Assembly (NCBI RefSeq): GCF_036227205.1
Contig: NZ_CP109442.1
Span: forward strand, 6,634,001 to 6,698,000
DNA: 64,000 nucleotides
Direction: 5' to 3'
From: Amycolatopsis sp. NBC_01480
GTDB lineage: Bacteria > Actinomycetota > Actinomycetes > Mycobacteriales > Pseudonocardiaceae
Part shown: positions 18,115 to 26,488 of the stretch, piece by piece
Numbering within the stretch: position 1 is the stretch's first letter
How the letters are laid out: each line of letters opens with the position of its first letter
Program-made: the position numbers and the translations under genes
The notes under the pieces: generated by a model
What the model was told of the DNA's origin: nothing
Databases searched by the model: none
The model's input: the letters and a program-made list of their open reading frames with translations, nothing else

Positions 18115-18828
18115 GTGACTGGGAGGCGGCAGGTGGACGAGGCGGAACCCGTCGTTTCGGTGCGGCGTGCGCGTGGCCGCACGCGCGCGGTCGTGTTGGT
18201 GCTGCACGGCGGGGCCGAGGTCGGCACCGCGGCCGTGCCCCCGTGGAAGCTGGCGTACCTGCGCATGGTGCCGCTGGCCCGCGCCCTGCACCGCGCGGGC
18301 GGCCCGTACGGCCTCGAGGTGCGGCTGCTGCGCAACCGGCGGTACGGCTGGAACGGTGCCGCCGAGGACCCGGTGCCGGACGCGCGCTGGGCGCTGGAGC
18401 GGATCCGCGCCGAGCACCCCGGCCTGCCGGTGGTGCTGGTCGGGCATTCGATGGGCGGGCGCGTCGCGCTGCGCGTAGCCGACGACCCGGCCGTGACGGG
18501 CGTCTGCGCGCTCGCGCCGTGGACCCCGGCCGGCGAGCCGGTGGACGCCGTCGCCGGGCGCTCGGTGCTCATCGTGCACGGCACCCGCGACCGGATGACT
18601 TCACCGCGTGACTCCCACGCCTTCGCCGAGCGGGCCCGCGAGGTCGCGGCGCGCGTCGCCCGGTTCGAGATCGGCGGCGAGGGGCACGCGATGCTCCGCC
18701 GTTCGCCGGTCTGGACCAGGTTGGTGTGTGCTTTCACACTGGACGTGATCGAGGCCGGGACAAAGGACGAAACTCTCATCAGGGCCTGGACCCGTCCCGC
18801 GGACGAGCGGTTGCGAATCCCCGTGTGA
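18115..18828 (+). CDS. alpha/beta hydrolase
   Basis: 237 residues from GTG 18115; GTG 18133 is also possible. The fold is shown by VLVLHGGAEVG (oxyanion region), the nucleophile elbow VGHSMGGR, the acid in IVHGTRDRMTS and the catalytic His in GEGHAML. There is no signal peptide, so it acts in the cytoplasm. Substrate unknown. It stands divergent from the SIS gene (107 bp gap) and 90 bp ahead of the methyltransferase. Confidence 0.78.
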   Translation: MTGRRQVDEAEPVVSVRRARGRTRAVVLVLHGGAEVGTAAVPPWKLAYLRMVPLARALHRAGGPYGLEVRLLRNRRYGWNGAAEDPVPDARWALERIRAEHPGLPVVLVGHSMGGRVALRVADDPAVTGVCALAPWTPAGEPVDAVAGRSVLIVHGTRDRMTSPRDSHAFAERAREVAARVARFEIGGEGHAMLRRSPVWTRLVCAFTLDVIEAGTKDETLIRAWTRPADERLRIPV

Positions 18829-18918
18829 GACGAGTCGGGCGACCGGCACAAAGCGCACGCTTCGTGACCCGGGAATACCATTCACCATGGGCCGCACAGC
18901 CCGTCCGGAGGGAGTGTC

Positions 18919-20190
18919 TTGTCCACCTCAAGTGTCGACCGCGCGGCGGGACCGTCCCCGCAACCGATTCCGCAGCAGATCCCCGACGAATCCCGGTGGC
19001 CGGGCCTGGCCACCCCGCCGCATTCGCCCTTGCGCGCGCGGGCCGCGGAGGCGCTCTTCCGCCGCGCCGTCAAGTCGCTGGACCTGCGGGTGAGGTTCCC
19101 GGACGGGACCACGCTCGGCGCGGGCGGCCCGGAGTCGCCGGAGATGCGCATCCGCCGCCCCGCCGCGTTTTTCCACCGCCTCGGCGCGGACGCGAAGATC
19201 GGCTTCGGCGAGGCGTACATGGTGGGGGACTGGACCGCCGACGACCTGCCCGGCGTGCTGACCCCGTTCGCGGAGAAGCTGGCCACCATCATCCCGCCGT
19301 TCCTGCAGCGGTTCCGCCGGTTCGTCGAGCGCGTCCAGCCCGAGGCCGAGGAGAACACGATCGAGGGATCGCGGGAGAACATCCACCGGCACTACGACCT
19401 GTCCAACGACCTGTTCAGCACCTTCCTGGACGAGTCGATGATGTACTCCTCGGCGCTGTTCGGCCCCGGTGACAGCCTCACCCAGGCCCAGCACCGCAAG
19501 CTCGACAGCGTGCTCGACTACGCGGGCGTGCGCGAGGGCAGCACCGTGCTGGAGATCGGCACCGGCTGGGGCGAGCTGTCCATCCGCGCCGCGTCACGGG
19601 GCGCGAAGGTCACCTCGCTGACCATCTCGCAGGAGCAGAAGACGCTGGCCGACGCGCGCATCGCCGAGGCCGGCTACAGCGACCGCGTCGACGTGCGGCT
19701 GTGCGACTACCGCGAGGCCGACGGCGAGTACGACTCCGTGGTCAGCGTCGAGATGATCGAGGCCGTGGGCGCGTCCTACTGGCCGACCTTCTTCTCCACG
19801 ATCGGCAAGCGGCTGCGCCCCGGCGGCCGGTTCGGCCTGCAGGCGATCACCATGGACCACGACCGGATGCTGGCCGCGGCGCGCTCGTACACCTGGATCC
19901 ACAAGTACGTCTTCCCCGGCGGCATCATCCCCTCGGTCGAGGCGATCGAGCAGGGCATGGCCGAGAACACCCGGCTCAAGCTGGCCGGCATGCGGGAGTT
20001 CGGCCAGGACTACGCCCGCACGCTGAAGCTGTGGCGTGAGCGGTTCCTCGCGCGCTGGACCGACATCAAGGACTTCGGGTTCGACGACGTGTTCGGCCGG
20101 ATGTGGGAGTTCTACCTGGCCTACTCCGAGGCCGGGTTCCGCTCCGGGCACCTCAAGGTGCACCAGTTCGGGTTCGCCGACCCTCGCTGA
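18919..20190 (+). CDS. cyclopropane-fatty-acid synthase family SAM methyltransferase
   Basis: 423 residues from TTG 18919, preceded by GGAGGGA. The first ~140 residues are the CFA-type lipid-binding region. The methyltransferase core starts at HRHYDLSNDLFSTFLDESMM (family motif HYDxxNxFY/F), then SAM motif VLEIGTGWGELSIRAA, followed by VSVEMIEAVG (family SxExxExVG), and HKYVFPGG. Length is typical. CFA enzymes methylate the cis double bond of phospholipid acyl chains at the inner membrane surface; related actinomycete enzymes also make 10-methyl branched chains, so the exact product is open. Confidence 0.88.
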   Translation: MSTSSVDRAAGPSPQPIPQQIPDESRWPGLATPPHSPLRARAAEALFRRAVKSLDLRVRFPDGTTLGAGGPESPEMRIRRPAAFFHRLGADAKIGFGEAYMVGDWTADDLPGVLTPFAEKLATIIPPFLQRFRRFVERVQPEAEENTIEGSRENIHRHYDLSNDLFSTFLDESMMYSSALFGPGDSLTQAQHRKLDSVLDYAGVREGSTVLEIGTGWGELSIRAASRGAKVTSLTISQEQKTLADARIAEAGYSDRVDVRLCDYREADGEYDSVVSVEMIEAVGASYWPTFFSTIGKRLRPGGRFGLQAITMDHDRMLAAARSYTWIHKYVFPGGIIPSVEAIEQGMAENTRLKLAGMREFGQDYARTLKLWRERFLARWTDIKDFGFDDVFGRMWEFYLAYSEAGFRSGHLKVHQFGFADPR

Positions 20191-20273
20191 ACAGGGCGTT
20201 CTCTCCCGGCACAACCGGCCCAGGGTGCCGCACGTCCTCATACTGAGGGCATGCGGTTCACTGGGCCGCGCCA

Positions 20274-20364
20274 GTTGCTGATCCGACCGGAGGTAGGCGG
20301 ACACGGGCTGCAGCCGATCGGCGTGCAGAAACCCTATCCGCGTGGCTGTAGTCGGATCAGTAAC
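20274..20364 (+). promoter_or_regulatory. long-range inverted repeat in the leader of the LCP gene
   Basis: 20274-20287 (GTTGCTGATCCGAC) pairs with 20351-20364 over 14 bp with one mismatch. The 63 bases inside contain a second palindrome (GGCTGCAGCC, 20307-20316). If transcribed it would form a closed multi-helix RNA ending 41 bp before ATG 20406. It could instead be two halves of a looped operator. It does not match the c-di-AMP (ydaO) consensus that I know. Confidence 0.35.
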
Positions 20365-20405
20365 TGAACAGTATTGCCGGATTCGGGGAACAGGGTGATG
20401 GACCG

Positions 20406-21602
20406 ATGACGTACGGAGGCGACGACGGCAGGCGGCGGGAGCCGCCCCGGAGGCCCCAGCCACCGGGTAACCCGCGGCAGCACCAGCGGGCGCAGATGAT
20501 GCCGTTGCCGGGTTCCGCCCCCAGCGCGTACGACCAGCGGACGCGGCCGATGGGCAACCGGGGCGAGGCGCCGCCGCCCGGTCCGCCGCCCCGGCAGGAC
20601 CCGCCAGGCCCGCACGAGGGCGGCCCCGCCCCGCGGCCGCGCCGTCGCCGCCGGTGGAGCGTCGGCAAGATCCTGATGACGCTGGTGCTGATCTTCGTCC
20701 TGTTCATCGGCGGCATCTGGGCCTACCTGGAGTTCTCGATCACGCGGGTCGACGCGCTGGCCGACTACGACGGCCGGCCCGCCGCCGCGTCCGGCACCAA
20801 CTGGCTGGTGGTCGGCTCCGACAGCCGCGCCGGGCTCTCGGCCGCGGAAGAGGAGAACTTGGCCACCGGTGACACCACCGACGCGAGCGGCCAGCGCACC
20901 GACACGATCATGGTCGCGCACATCCCGGACAACTCCACGAAGCCGACGCTGCTTTCGCTGCCGCGGGACTCCGAGGTGAAGATCCCCGGCCACGGCACCA
21001 GCAAGATCAACGCGGCGTACGCGCTCGGCGGCCCGGCGTTGCTTGCGAAGACCGTCGAAGGCGTCACCGGCCTGCGCATCGACCACTACGCGGAGATCGG
21101 CTTCGGCGGCTTCGCGACCATTGTGGACGCGATCGGCGGGGTCGACATGTGCGTCGACAAGGACATGAACGACACGATGACCGGCATCAACATCAAGGCC
21201 GGCTGCCAGACCCTGGACGGGCGCGACTCGCTCGGCTTCGTCCGGATGCGGCACAGCACCGCGACCCCGCGCTCGGACCTCGACCGGGTGGCGAACCAGC
21301 GCAAGTTCATCGGCGCGCTGGTCAGCCAGATCGCGAGCCCGGGCACGCTGCTCAACCCGTTCCACTTCTTCCCGCTGCTGTCCGCGGCGCCGGCCGCGCT
21401 GACCATGGACTCGGGCGACCACGTGCACAACCTGGCCGGGCTGGCGATCGCGATGCGCGGCATCTCCTCGGGCGGCGTGCTCACCGGCACGGTGCCGGTC
21501 ACCGACGGCTCGGCCACGCATTGGGACAAGGCCAAGTCGACGCAGCTGTTCGACGCGCTGAAGAACGACACCCCGGTGCCGGACGGTGTCCTCGTCAGCT
21601 GA
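20406..21602 (+). CDS. LytR-CpsA-Psr (LCP) family glycopolymer ligase
   Basis: 398 residues. A long Pro/Arg/Gln-rich cytosolic N-terminus (1-82) ends in the basic PRRRRRW; a single transmembrane helix spans about 86-108; the rest lies outside the cell. LCP landmarks are present: WLVVGSDSRAG, RTDTIMVAHI, LLSLPRDSEVKIPGHGTSKINAAYALGG, IVDAIGGVDMCVD and the late LGFVRMRHS/DLDRVANQRKFI with the conserved Arg. In actinobacteria such enzymes attach arabinogalactan or wall teichoic polymers to peptidoglycan using polyprenyl-phosphate donors. It stands alone. Confidence 0.9.
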   Translation: MTYGGDDGRRREPPRRPQPPGNPRQHQRAQMMPLPGSAPSAYDQRTRPMGNRGEAPPPGPPPRQDPPGPHEGGPAPRPRRRRRWSVGKILMTLVLIFVLFIGGIWAYLEFSITRVDALADYDGRPAAASGTNWLVVGSDSRAGLSAAEEENLATGDTTDASGQRTDTIMVAHIPDNSTKPTLLSLPRDSEVKIPGHGTSKINAAYALGGPALLAKTVEGVTGLRIDHYAEIGFGGFATIVDAIGGVDMCVDKDMNDTMTGINIKAGCQTLDGRDSLGFVRMRHSTATPRSDLDRVANQRKFIGALVSQIASPGTLLNPFHFFPLLSAAPAALTMDSGDHVHNLAGLAIAMRGISSGGVLTGTVPVTDGSATHWDKAKSTQLFDALKNDTPVPDGVLVS

Positions 21603-21672
21603 GGGACGCCCGAGCGGTCGCCTGCCGGAAAACGGCGGGCGTCGCGCGGGCGTCTCCTGTCACCATGGGGCG

Positions 21673-22215
21673 ATGGACACCCCACGGGAAACCCTGACCG
21701 AAACCGGGATCACGCTGGCCCGCTGGCGCCCGGAGCAAGCCGGCGACCTCGTGGCGGCCGTGCAGGGATCCCTGGCGCACATCGGCGCCTGGCTGCCCTG
21801 GGCCACCGATGGCTACGGGCCGGCCGAGGGCGCCGAATTCCTGGCCGGCACGGTGGAGCACTGGGAGTCGGGGGAGTCGTACGAGTACGCCCTGCTCGCC
21901 CCGGACGGCGCCGTGATGGGCAGCTGCGGCCTGATGCGCTGCTCCGACGGCGGCGGCGTCGAGATCGGCTACTGGCTCGGGCTCCCGTACACCGGCCGCG
22001 GCCTGATGACGGCGGCCGCTTCGCTGCTGGTCGCCGAGGCGTTCCGCGCGGGCGCCGAGTTCGTCGAGATCAAGCACGACGAGCTGAACACCCGCAGCGG
22101 CGCCATTCCCGCCCGGCTGGGCTTCACCCTCGACCGCAAGGAGTCCGCCGCCGGCGAGGAGCTGGCCCCGGCCTGCTCCGGGACCGACCACGTGTGGCGG
22201 CTGGACCGTCCCTGA
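21673..22215 (+). CDS. GNAT family N-acetyltransferase (RimJ/RimL-like)
   Basis: 180 residues from ATG 21673. It follows the RimJ/RimL layout: strand-turn ITLARWRPEQAGDL, HIGAWLPWATDG, central MGSCGLM and IGYWLGLPYTGRGLMTAAASLLV, which contains the acetyl-CoA loop (Q/RxxGxG/A form, here YTGRGLMT), then VEIKHDELNTRSGAIPARLGF. Such enzymes acetylate protein N-termini, ribosomal proteins or small amines. Target unknown. It is convergent with the peroxiredoxin gene with only 25 bp between. Confidence 0.85.
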   Translation: MDTPRETLTETGITLARWRPEQAGDLVAAVQGSLAHIGAWLPWATDGYGPAEGAEFLAGTVEHWESGESYEYALLAPDGAVMGSCGLMRCSDGGGVEIGYWLGLPYTGRGLMTAAASLLVAEAFRAGAEFVEIKHDELNTRSGAIPARLGFTLDRKESAAGEELAPACSGTDHVWRLDRP

Positions 22216-22240
22216 GCAGTGCCGGGAAGAGCAGTGCCGG

Positions 22241-22699
22241 TCAGGCCGCCTTGCGCTCGCGCAGGAGCTTCAGCGCGCGGTCCGCGTGGGCGGTGAAGTT
22301 CAGCTCGCTCTTGATCACGTCCAGTACCCGCCGGTCGGTGTCGATGACAAACGTCTGGCGCTTGGTGTGCAAGGGAATCAGCTTGCGCCACACGCCGAAC
22401 TGCTTGGCCACGCCGCCGTCCACATCGGACAGCAGCGGGTAGTCGAAGCTGTTCGCCGCGGAGAACGCGCGCTGCTTTTCGACGGCGTCCGGGCTGATGC
22501 CCACGCGCTGGGCGCCCACTTCGGCGAACTCGGCCGCCAGATCGCGGAAGTGGCAGCTCTCCGCGGTGCAGCCGCTGGTCATCGCGGCCGGGTAGAAGAA
22601 CAGCACCACCGGGCCGGACGCCAGGAAGCCCGACAGGGTGCGCTCCACCCCCTGGTCGTCGGCCAGGGTGAAATCGGGGGCGAGGTCGCCGGTCTCCAT
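22241..22699 (-). CDS. peroxiredoxin, BCP/AhpE-like
   Basis: 152 residues, ATG 22699. Thioredoxin fold with the active site FFYPAAMTSGCTAESC: the peroxidatic Cys is residue 44 (TxxC form) and a second Cys at 49 is in the BCP resolving position. The remaining conserved Arg lies in the IDTDRRVLDV region. It reduces hydroperoxides in the cytoplasm; the reductant would be thioredoxin or mycoredoxin in an organism that makes mycothiol. Its gene is 77 bp downstream of the PAS-GGDEF-EAL gene and might be co-transcribed. Confidence 0.9.
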   Translation of the reverse strand: METGDLAPDFTLADDQGVERTLSGFLASGPVVLFFYPAAMTSGCTAESCHFRDLAAEFAEVGAQRVGISPDAVEKQRAFSAANSFDYPLLSDVDGGVAKQFGVWRKLIPLHTKRQTFVIDTDRRVLDVIKSELNFTAHADRALKLLRERKAA

Positions 22700-22776
22700 C
22701 AGGGTGGGTCCTTTCGGTCGGGGCCGCGGAAGAAGATCCTCTCAGGGACTTCGAAACCGCGGCCCGGCCGGATGGC

Positions 22777-24651
22777 TCAGCCCGCGTGCCGGCCGATCAT
22801 CTCGTCCACTTCGTCCCCGGTGGCGGAGTCGGCCACGAACGAGCCGCGCCCGCCCAGCACACCCAGTTCACGCAGCCGCTGCGCGTGTTCCTTCGTGCGC
22901 ACGCCCTCGGCGCCGATCCGCAGGTTCAGCTCCTTCGCCCGCGAGACGAGCTGGGCCAGGTGCCGCGTGTCGGTCTCGGTCGGGTCGTCGGCGAGCAGGT
23001 CGATCACCGCGCCGGCGAGGATCACGTGCCGCACCGGCAGCCGGTGGCGCGCGATCAGCTCCAGGTCGTCGGAGCCGGAGATGGTCAGCACCAGCTGGGC
23101 ACCGAGGTCGGCGAGCACGGTGAACGAGTCGAGCACGTCGCCGCCGTCGTCGAACATCGACTGGCGGTCGGTGCACAGCCGCAGCGCCCGCGCGGGCAGC
23201 TCGTGCCGGTCGAGCTGCTCCTTGACCAGCAGCACCAGGTCCGGGTCGGCGGCGAGCCGCTGGGGCAGCCGGATGCACACGTCCGGCGCCGCGCCGCCGA
23301 ACCGCTGCCGCCAGCGCGCGGTCGCGGCCAGCGACTCGGCGAGCAGCCACTTGCCCAGCGGGATCGTCATGCCGGTGATCTGCGCCAGCGGGTAGAACTC
23401 GTCGGAGTCCAGCTCGCCGCGGTCCGGGTGGTTCCAGCGCAGCCCGGCGTTCACCGCGGCGATCTTGTCCGGGTCGGCCAGCATCACGGTCGGCTGGTAG
23501 ACGAGCGAGAACTCACCGTTCTCCAGCGCGCCGGCGATCACCGCGCCCAGCTGGTAACGGCCGCGGTCCCGGGCGTCGAGCTGCGGGTCGTACAGCATCC
23601 ACTGCGCCTTGCCCGCCTCCTTGGCCCGGTGCAGCGCCAGCTCGGCCGCGCGCAGCAGCTCGACGTGGCTGCTGCCCTCGGTCACCGAGCGCACGACGAT
23701 GCCGGCGCTCGCGCTGACCCCGATTCCGTGCCCGCCAAGGTAAATCGGCTCGTTCAGGTCTTCCAGCGCCTGGTCGACCAAGACGACTGCCTGTTGCTGG
23801 GTCAGCTCTTCGCCGCGCAGCAGGACTCCGAAGCCGTCGCCGGACAGCCGCGCGACGTACCCGTCGTGCTTGCCGGTGAAGGTCCGCGACAACTTGCTCG
23901 CGACCTCCTTCAGCACCTCGTCGCCGACTCCGGCGCCGAGGCCGTCGTTGATCACCTTGAAGCCGTCGATGTCGAGGTACACCAGGCCGAGCCGGCCGCG
24001 GTTGGGCGTGCCGAGCGCGGCCTCCAGCCGGGTGGTGAACGCCTGCCCGTTCGGCAGCCCGGTGAGCGGGTCGTGCAGGTTCTGGTGCAGCAGCCGCTCG
24101 CCGAGCAGGTGCAGGTCGTCGGTGTCGGCGGCCATCAGCACCGGGAAGCGCGCCTCGGGCCCGTCGCCGGGCAGCCAGGCGAGAGTGACGTTGGTGGTCA
24201 GCCGGCCGTCCTGGCTGTGCGCCAAGTGCACGCCGCGCTCGGTGACGCGGTCGGTGCCGGGCGCGCTCAGCCGTTCGAGCCCGCCGCGGATCCGGTCGGC
24301 GTCGTGGGTGGTGGCCGCCAGGTCGGACAGGTGCCGCCCGCGCAGCCGCTCCGGCGGCGAGCCGACCAGCTTCCCCAGCGCGGGGTTGGCCTCGACGATG
24401 TCGCCGGCGGTGTCGGCGAGGGCAATCGCAATCGGCGCGACGGTGAACAGGGTGGTGAACCGCAGCAGGGCACCCTCCTGCACCGGGTCCGCTGTCCGGA
24501 TGACGTCCCGGGCGAACTCGAGCAGGAGCCGCTCCCGGTCCTGGAGGGGAAGCGTTACTCCTTTGGTGTCAGCCAGCATCGCCGCGTACCGGCGCGCGAC
24601 CTCGGACACCCCTGGTTGGTCACCAGGCTCAGGCACACTCCACCCCTTCAT
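22777..24651 (-). CDS. PAS-GGDEF-EAL protein with both catalytic motifs degenerate
   Basis: 624 residues, ATG 24651. A helical N-terminal region (1-60), a PAS domain (about 65-180), a GGDEF domain (about 190-355) and an EAL domain (about 365-615). The GGDEF domain keeps LDIDGFKVINDGLG (226-239) but its signature is SGDGF at 270-274; the EAL motif is NAG at 401-403 and the DDFG-like segment is also lost. Thus neither synthesis nor hydrolysis of c-di-GMP is expected; a sensory or ligand-binding role is likelier. No membrane segment. Similar PAS-GGDEF-EAL proteins in Streptomyces control development, which makes this a candidate regulator of differentiation (inference). Confidence 0.85.
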   Translation of the reverse strand: MKGWSVPEPGDQPGVSEVARRYAAMLADTKGVTLPLQDRERLLLEFARDVIRTADPVQEGALLRFTTLFTVAPIAIALADTAGDIVEANPALGKLVGSPPERLRGRHLSDLAATTHDADRIRGGLERLSAPGTDRVTERGVHLAHSQDGRLTTNVTLAWLPGDGPEARFPVLMAADTDDLHLLGERLLHQNLHDPLTGLPNGQAFTTRLEAALGTPNRGRLGLVYLDIDGFKVINDGLGAGVGDEVLKEVASKLSRTFTGKHDGYVARLSGDGFGVLLRGEELTQQQAVVLVDQALEDLNEPIYLGGHGIGVSASAGIVVRSVTEGSSHVELLRAAELALHRAKEAGKAQWMLYDPQLDARDRGRYQLGAVIAGALENGEFSLVYQPTVMLADPDKIAAVNAGLRWNHPDRGELDSDEFYPLAQITGMTIPLGKWLLAESLAATARWRQRFGGAAPDVCIRLPQRLAADPDLVLLVKEQLDRHELPARALRLCTDRQSMFDDGGDVLDSFTVLADLGAQLVLTISGSDDLELIARHRLPVRHVILAGAVIDLLADDPTETDTRHLAQLVSRAKELNLRIGAEGVRTKEHAQRLRELGVLGGRGSFVADSATGDEVDEMIGRHAG

Positions 24652-24722
24652 GCGCGGACTAAAGCCAGCTCAGACGTGGTGCGAGGAATCATGGACCCAC
24701 ACTAGGTATGAGTTGGCCGTGA

Positions 24723-24740
24723 GTGATGCCACGGCATCAC
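24723..24740. promoter_or_regulatory. palindrome GTGATGCC-AC-GGCATCAC upstream of the GGDEF-EAL gene
   Basis: Perfect 8-bp arms with a two-base centre, 71 bp upstream of the ATG at 24651 (minus strand). Its size and position suit an operator for the PAS-GGDEF-EAL gene. The ACGGCAT core recurs in the nearby hairpin 24790-24810. Confidence 0.4.
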
Positions 24741-24789
24741 GCGCGATCCGGGGTGTCTACCGGCTGAACGAGTGATGGACACTGCACAA

Positions 24790-24810
24790 AAGGTGACGGC
24801 ATGTCACCTT
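24790..24810 (-). terminator. hairpin after the P450 gene
   Basis: AAGGTGAC (24790-24797) and GTCACCTT (24803-24810) form a perfect 8-bp stem with loop GGCAT, 70 bp past the P450 stop on the minus strand. No T-run follows, so it is only a candidate terminator; an operator function is also possible. Confidence 0.4.
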
Positions 24811-24880
24811 GAGTGCGCGAACGTGTCTCCCGATGCCGACAGGCCCCCGGCCCGCGCCCCTCAACGTCGAGCGGAAGCCG

Positions 24881-26332
24881 TCAACGATATTCGAGGCGCA
24901 TCGGCAGTCCGTCGGCGGGCACCGGCAACGAGACGTAGTCCCAGCGCGCGGTATAGGCCGCCGGCACCGACCAGCGGTAGGTCCGCAGCATCTCGTGCAT
25001 CAGCGCCTTGACCTCCAGTCCGCCGAACTGGAGGCCGATGCACTTGTGCGCGCCGCCGCCGAAGGGCATCCAGGCGAAGCGGTGCGATTTGTCCTCGCGG
25101 CGCGGCTCCGCGAACCGCTCGGGGTCGAAGGCGTGCGGGTTCGTCCAGTGCTCGGCGCTGAAGTGGTTCAACGTCGGCGAGACCCCGACCAACGTGTCCG
25201 CGGGGATGTAGTGACCGAGCACCTCGGTGTCCTTTGTGGTCTTCCGGGCCATCGAGGGCACCGGCGCCACCAGCCGCAGCGCCTCCTTCATGACGAGGTC
25301 GAGCGTCTCGAGCCCGTCCAGCGCCTCGATGTCGGGCAGGTCGTCGCCGAGCGCCAGCGACTCGGCCCGGGCGCGCTCCTGCCAGTCCGGGTGCTTGGCC
25401 AGGTAGTAGGCCATGGCGCTGCTGGTGATGGTCGTGGTGTCGTGCGCGGCCATCATCAGGAAGATCATGTGGTTCACGACGTCGACGTCGCTGAACCGGT
25501 CGCCGTCCTCGGTGGTGGCGTGGCAGAGCGCGGCGAAGAGGTCGTCGCCGTCGTCGCGCCGTTTCGCGGGCAGGTTCTCGCCGAAGTAGCGCTCCAGCAC
25601 CCGCCGGCCGCGCAGCCCGGCGGCCCAGCGCCCGCCCGGCACCGGCGCGCGGACGATCGCGGTGCCGGCGCGCACCGAGCTGACGAACGCGCGGTTGATC
25701 TTCGCCGCGTCCGCGTCGGAGCGCATGTCCATGAACACGCGGGTGGCGACGTCGAGGGTCAGCTGCTTGAGCGCCCAGTACAGCCGCGGGCTGGTGCCGG
25801 TGGGCCAGGACTGCACGCCCTCGCGCAGCGCCGGGCCCATCTGGGCGACGTAGCCGGTGAGGCGCTCGCGGGTGAAGGCCTGCTGCATGATCCGCCGGTG
25901 CAGGTGGTGCTCGCCGAAGTCGAGCAGCATCAGGCCGCGCTCGAAGAAGTTCTCGATGAAGAACTTCCAGCCCTCCTGCGAGAAGGCTTTGTCCTTGTTC
26001 ACCAACGCGATCTGTGTCGCCTCGGGCCCGGACAGCGACACGATCCGGCGGCCGAAGCCGCCCATCCACGACACCGGGCCGTACTGCTCGTACCGGCGCA
26101 GGCTGAAGTCGAGGCCGAAGCGCATCATCTCCAGCGCGTGCCCGACCACGGGCGGCCCGTCGTCGCCCAGCACCGGCTTGAGGCCGCTGCCCGCGGGCGG
26201 CGCCGCCAGCTCGCGCACCGGCCACGAAGCGCCGAGCCAGCGCTCGTCGACCTTGCGGGGCAACGGGATCGCCGTCAACGGCGGCACCCGTTCACGCAGG
26301 GCCTCGGCGACTTTGCCGACCGCGCTCGTCAT
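24881..26332 (-). CDS. cytochrome P450
   Basis: 483 residues, ATG 26332. P450 hallmarks in order: I-helix oxygen-binding AAHDTTTIT, K-helix ExxR in MKEALRLV, PERF motif FDPERFAEP, and heme loop FGGGAHKCIGLQFGG with the axial Cys. The fold length is slightly above most soluble bacterial P450s because of an N-terminal extension with PPLTAIPLPRK, reminiscent of the membrane-associated sterol/fatty-acid types (CYP51/CYP136/CYP120-like). No ferredoxin or reductase is adjacent; the flavoprotein at 57926-59128 could supply electrons in principle. Substrate unknown. Confidence 0.88.
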   Translation of the reverse strand: MTSAVGKVAEALRERVPPLTAIPLPRKVDERWLGASWPVRELAAPPAGSGLKPVLGDDGPPVVGHALEMMRFGLDFSLRRYEQYGPVSWMGGFGRRIVSLSGPEATQIALVNKDKAFSQEGWKFFIENFFERGLMLLDFGEHHLHRRIMQQAFTRERLTGYVAQMGPALREGVQSWPTGTSPRLYWALKQLTLDVATRVFMDMRSDADAAKINRAFVSSVRAGTAIVRAPVPGGRWAAGLRGRRVLERYFGENLPAKRRDDGDDLFAALCHATTEDGDRFSDVDVVNHMIFLMMAAHDTTTITSSAMAYYLAKHPDWQERARAESLALGDDLPDIEALDGLETLDLVMKEALRLVAPVPSMARKTTKDTEVLGHYIPADTLVGVSPTLNHFSAEHWTNPHAFDPERFAEPRREDKSHRFAWMPFGGGAHKCIGLQFGGLEVKALMHEMLRTYRWSVPAAYTARWDYVSLPVPADGLPMRLEYR

Positions 26333-26439
26333 GGAGGATCATCTCCCGCCTGGCTCTGGGACGTGATCCAGCGTGCACCCTTATTGACGCAGTGGCAATA
26401 CCTCGGCGCGCCTCTTTTAGGGTGGTCCGGCCCGAACGG

Positions 26440-26485
26440 CTCGTGAGTGTTTATGACGGTTAGAACCGTCATAAACACTCACGAG
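26440..26485. repeat. intergenic palindrome, family C, copy 1
   Basis: Perfect 22-bp arms 26440-26461 and 26464-26485 around an AG centre; the arm begins CTCGTGAGTGTTTATGACGG. It abuts the metE stop codon (CTTTCA follows; stop complement at 26489). Related copies are at 43950-43995 and 53985-54030. Confidence 0.9.
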
Positions 26486-26488
26486 CTT

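Noticed and set aside
20274..20405. c-di-AMP (ydaO) riboswitch before the LCP gene
   Set aside because: A GGGGAAC string is present, but the other conserved blocks of the motif are missing.
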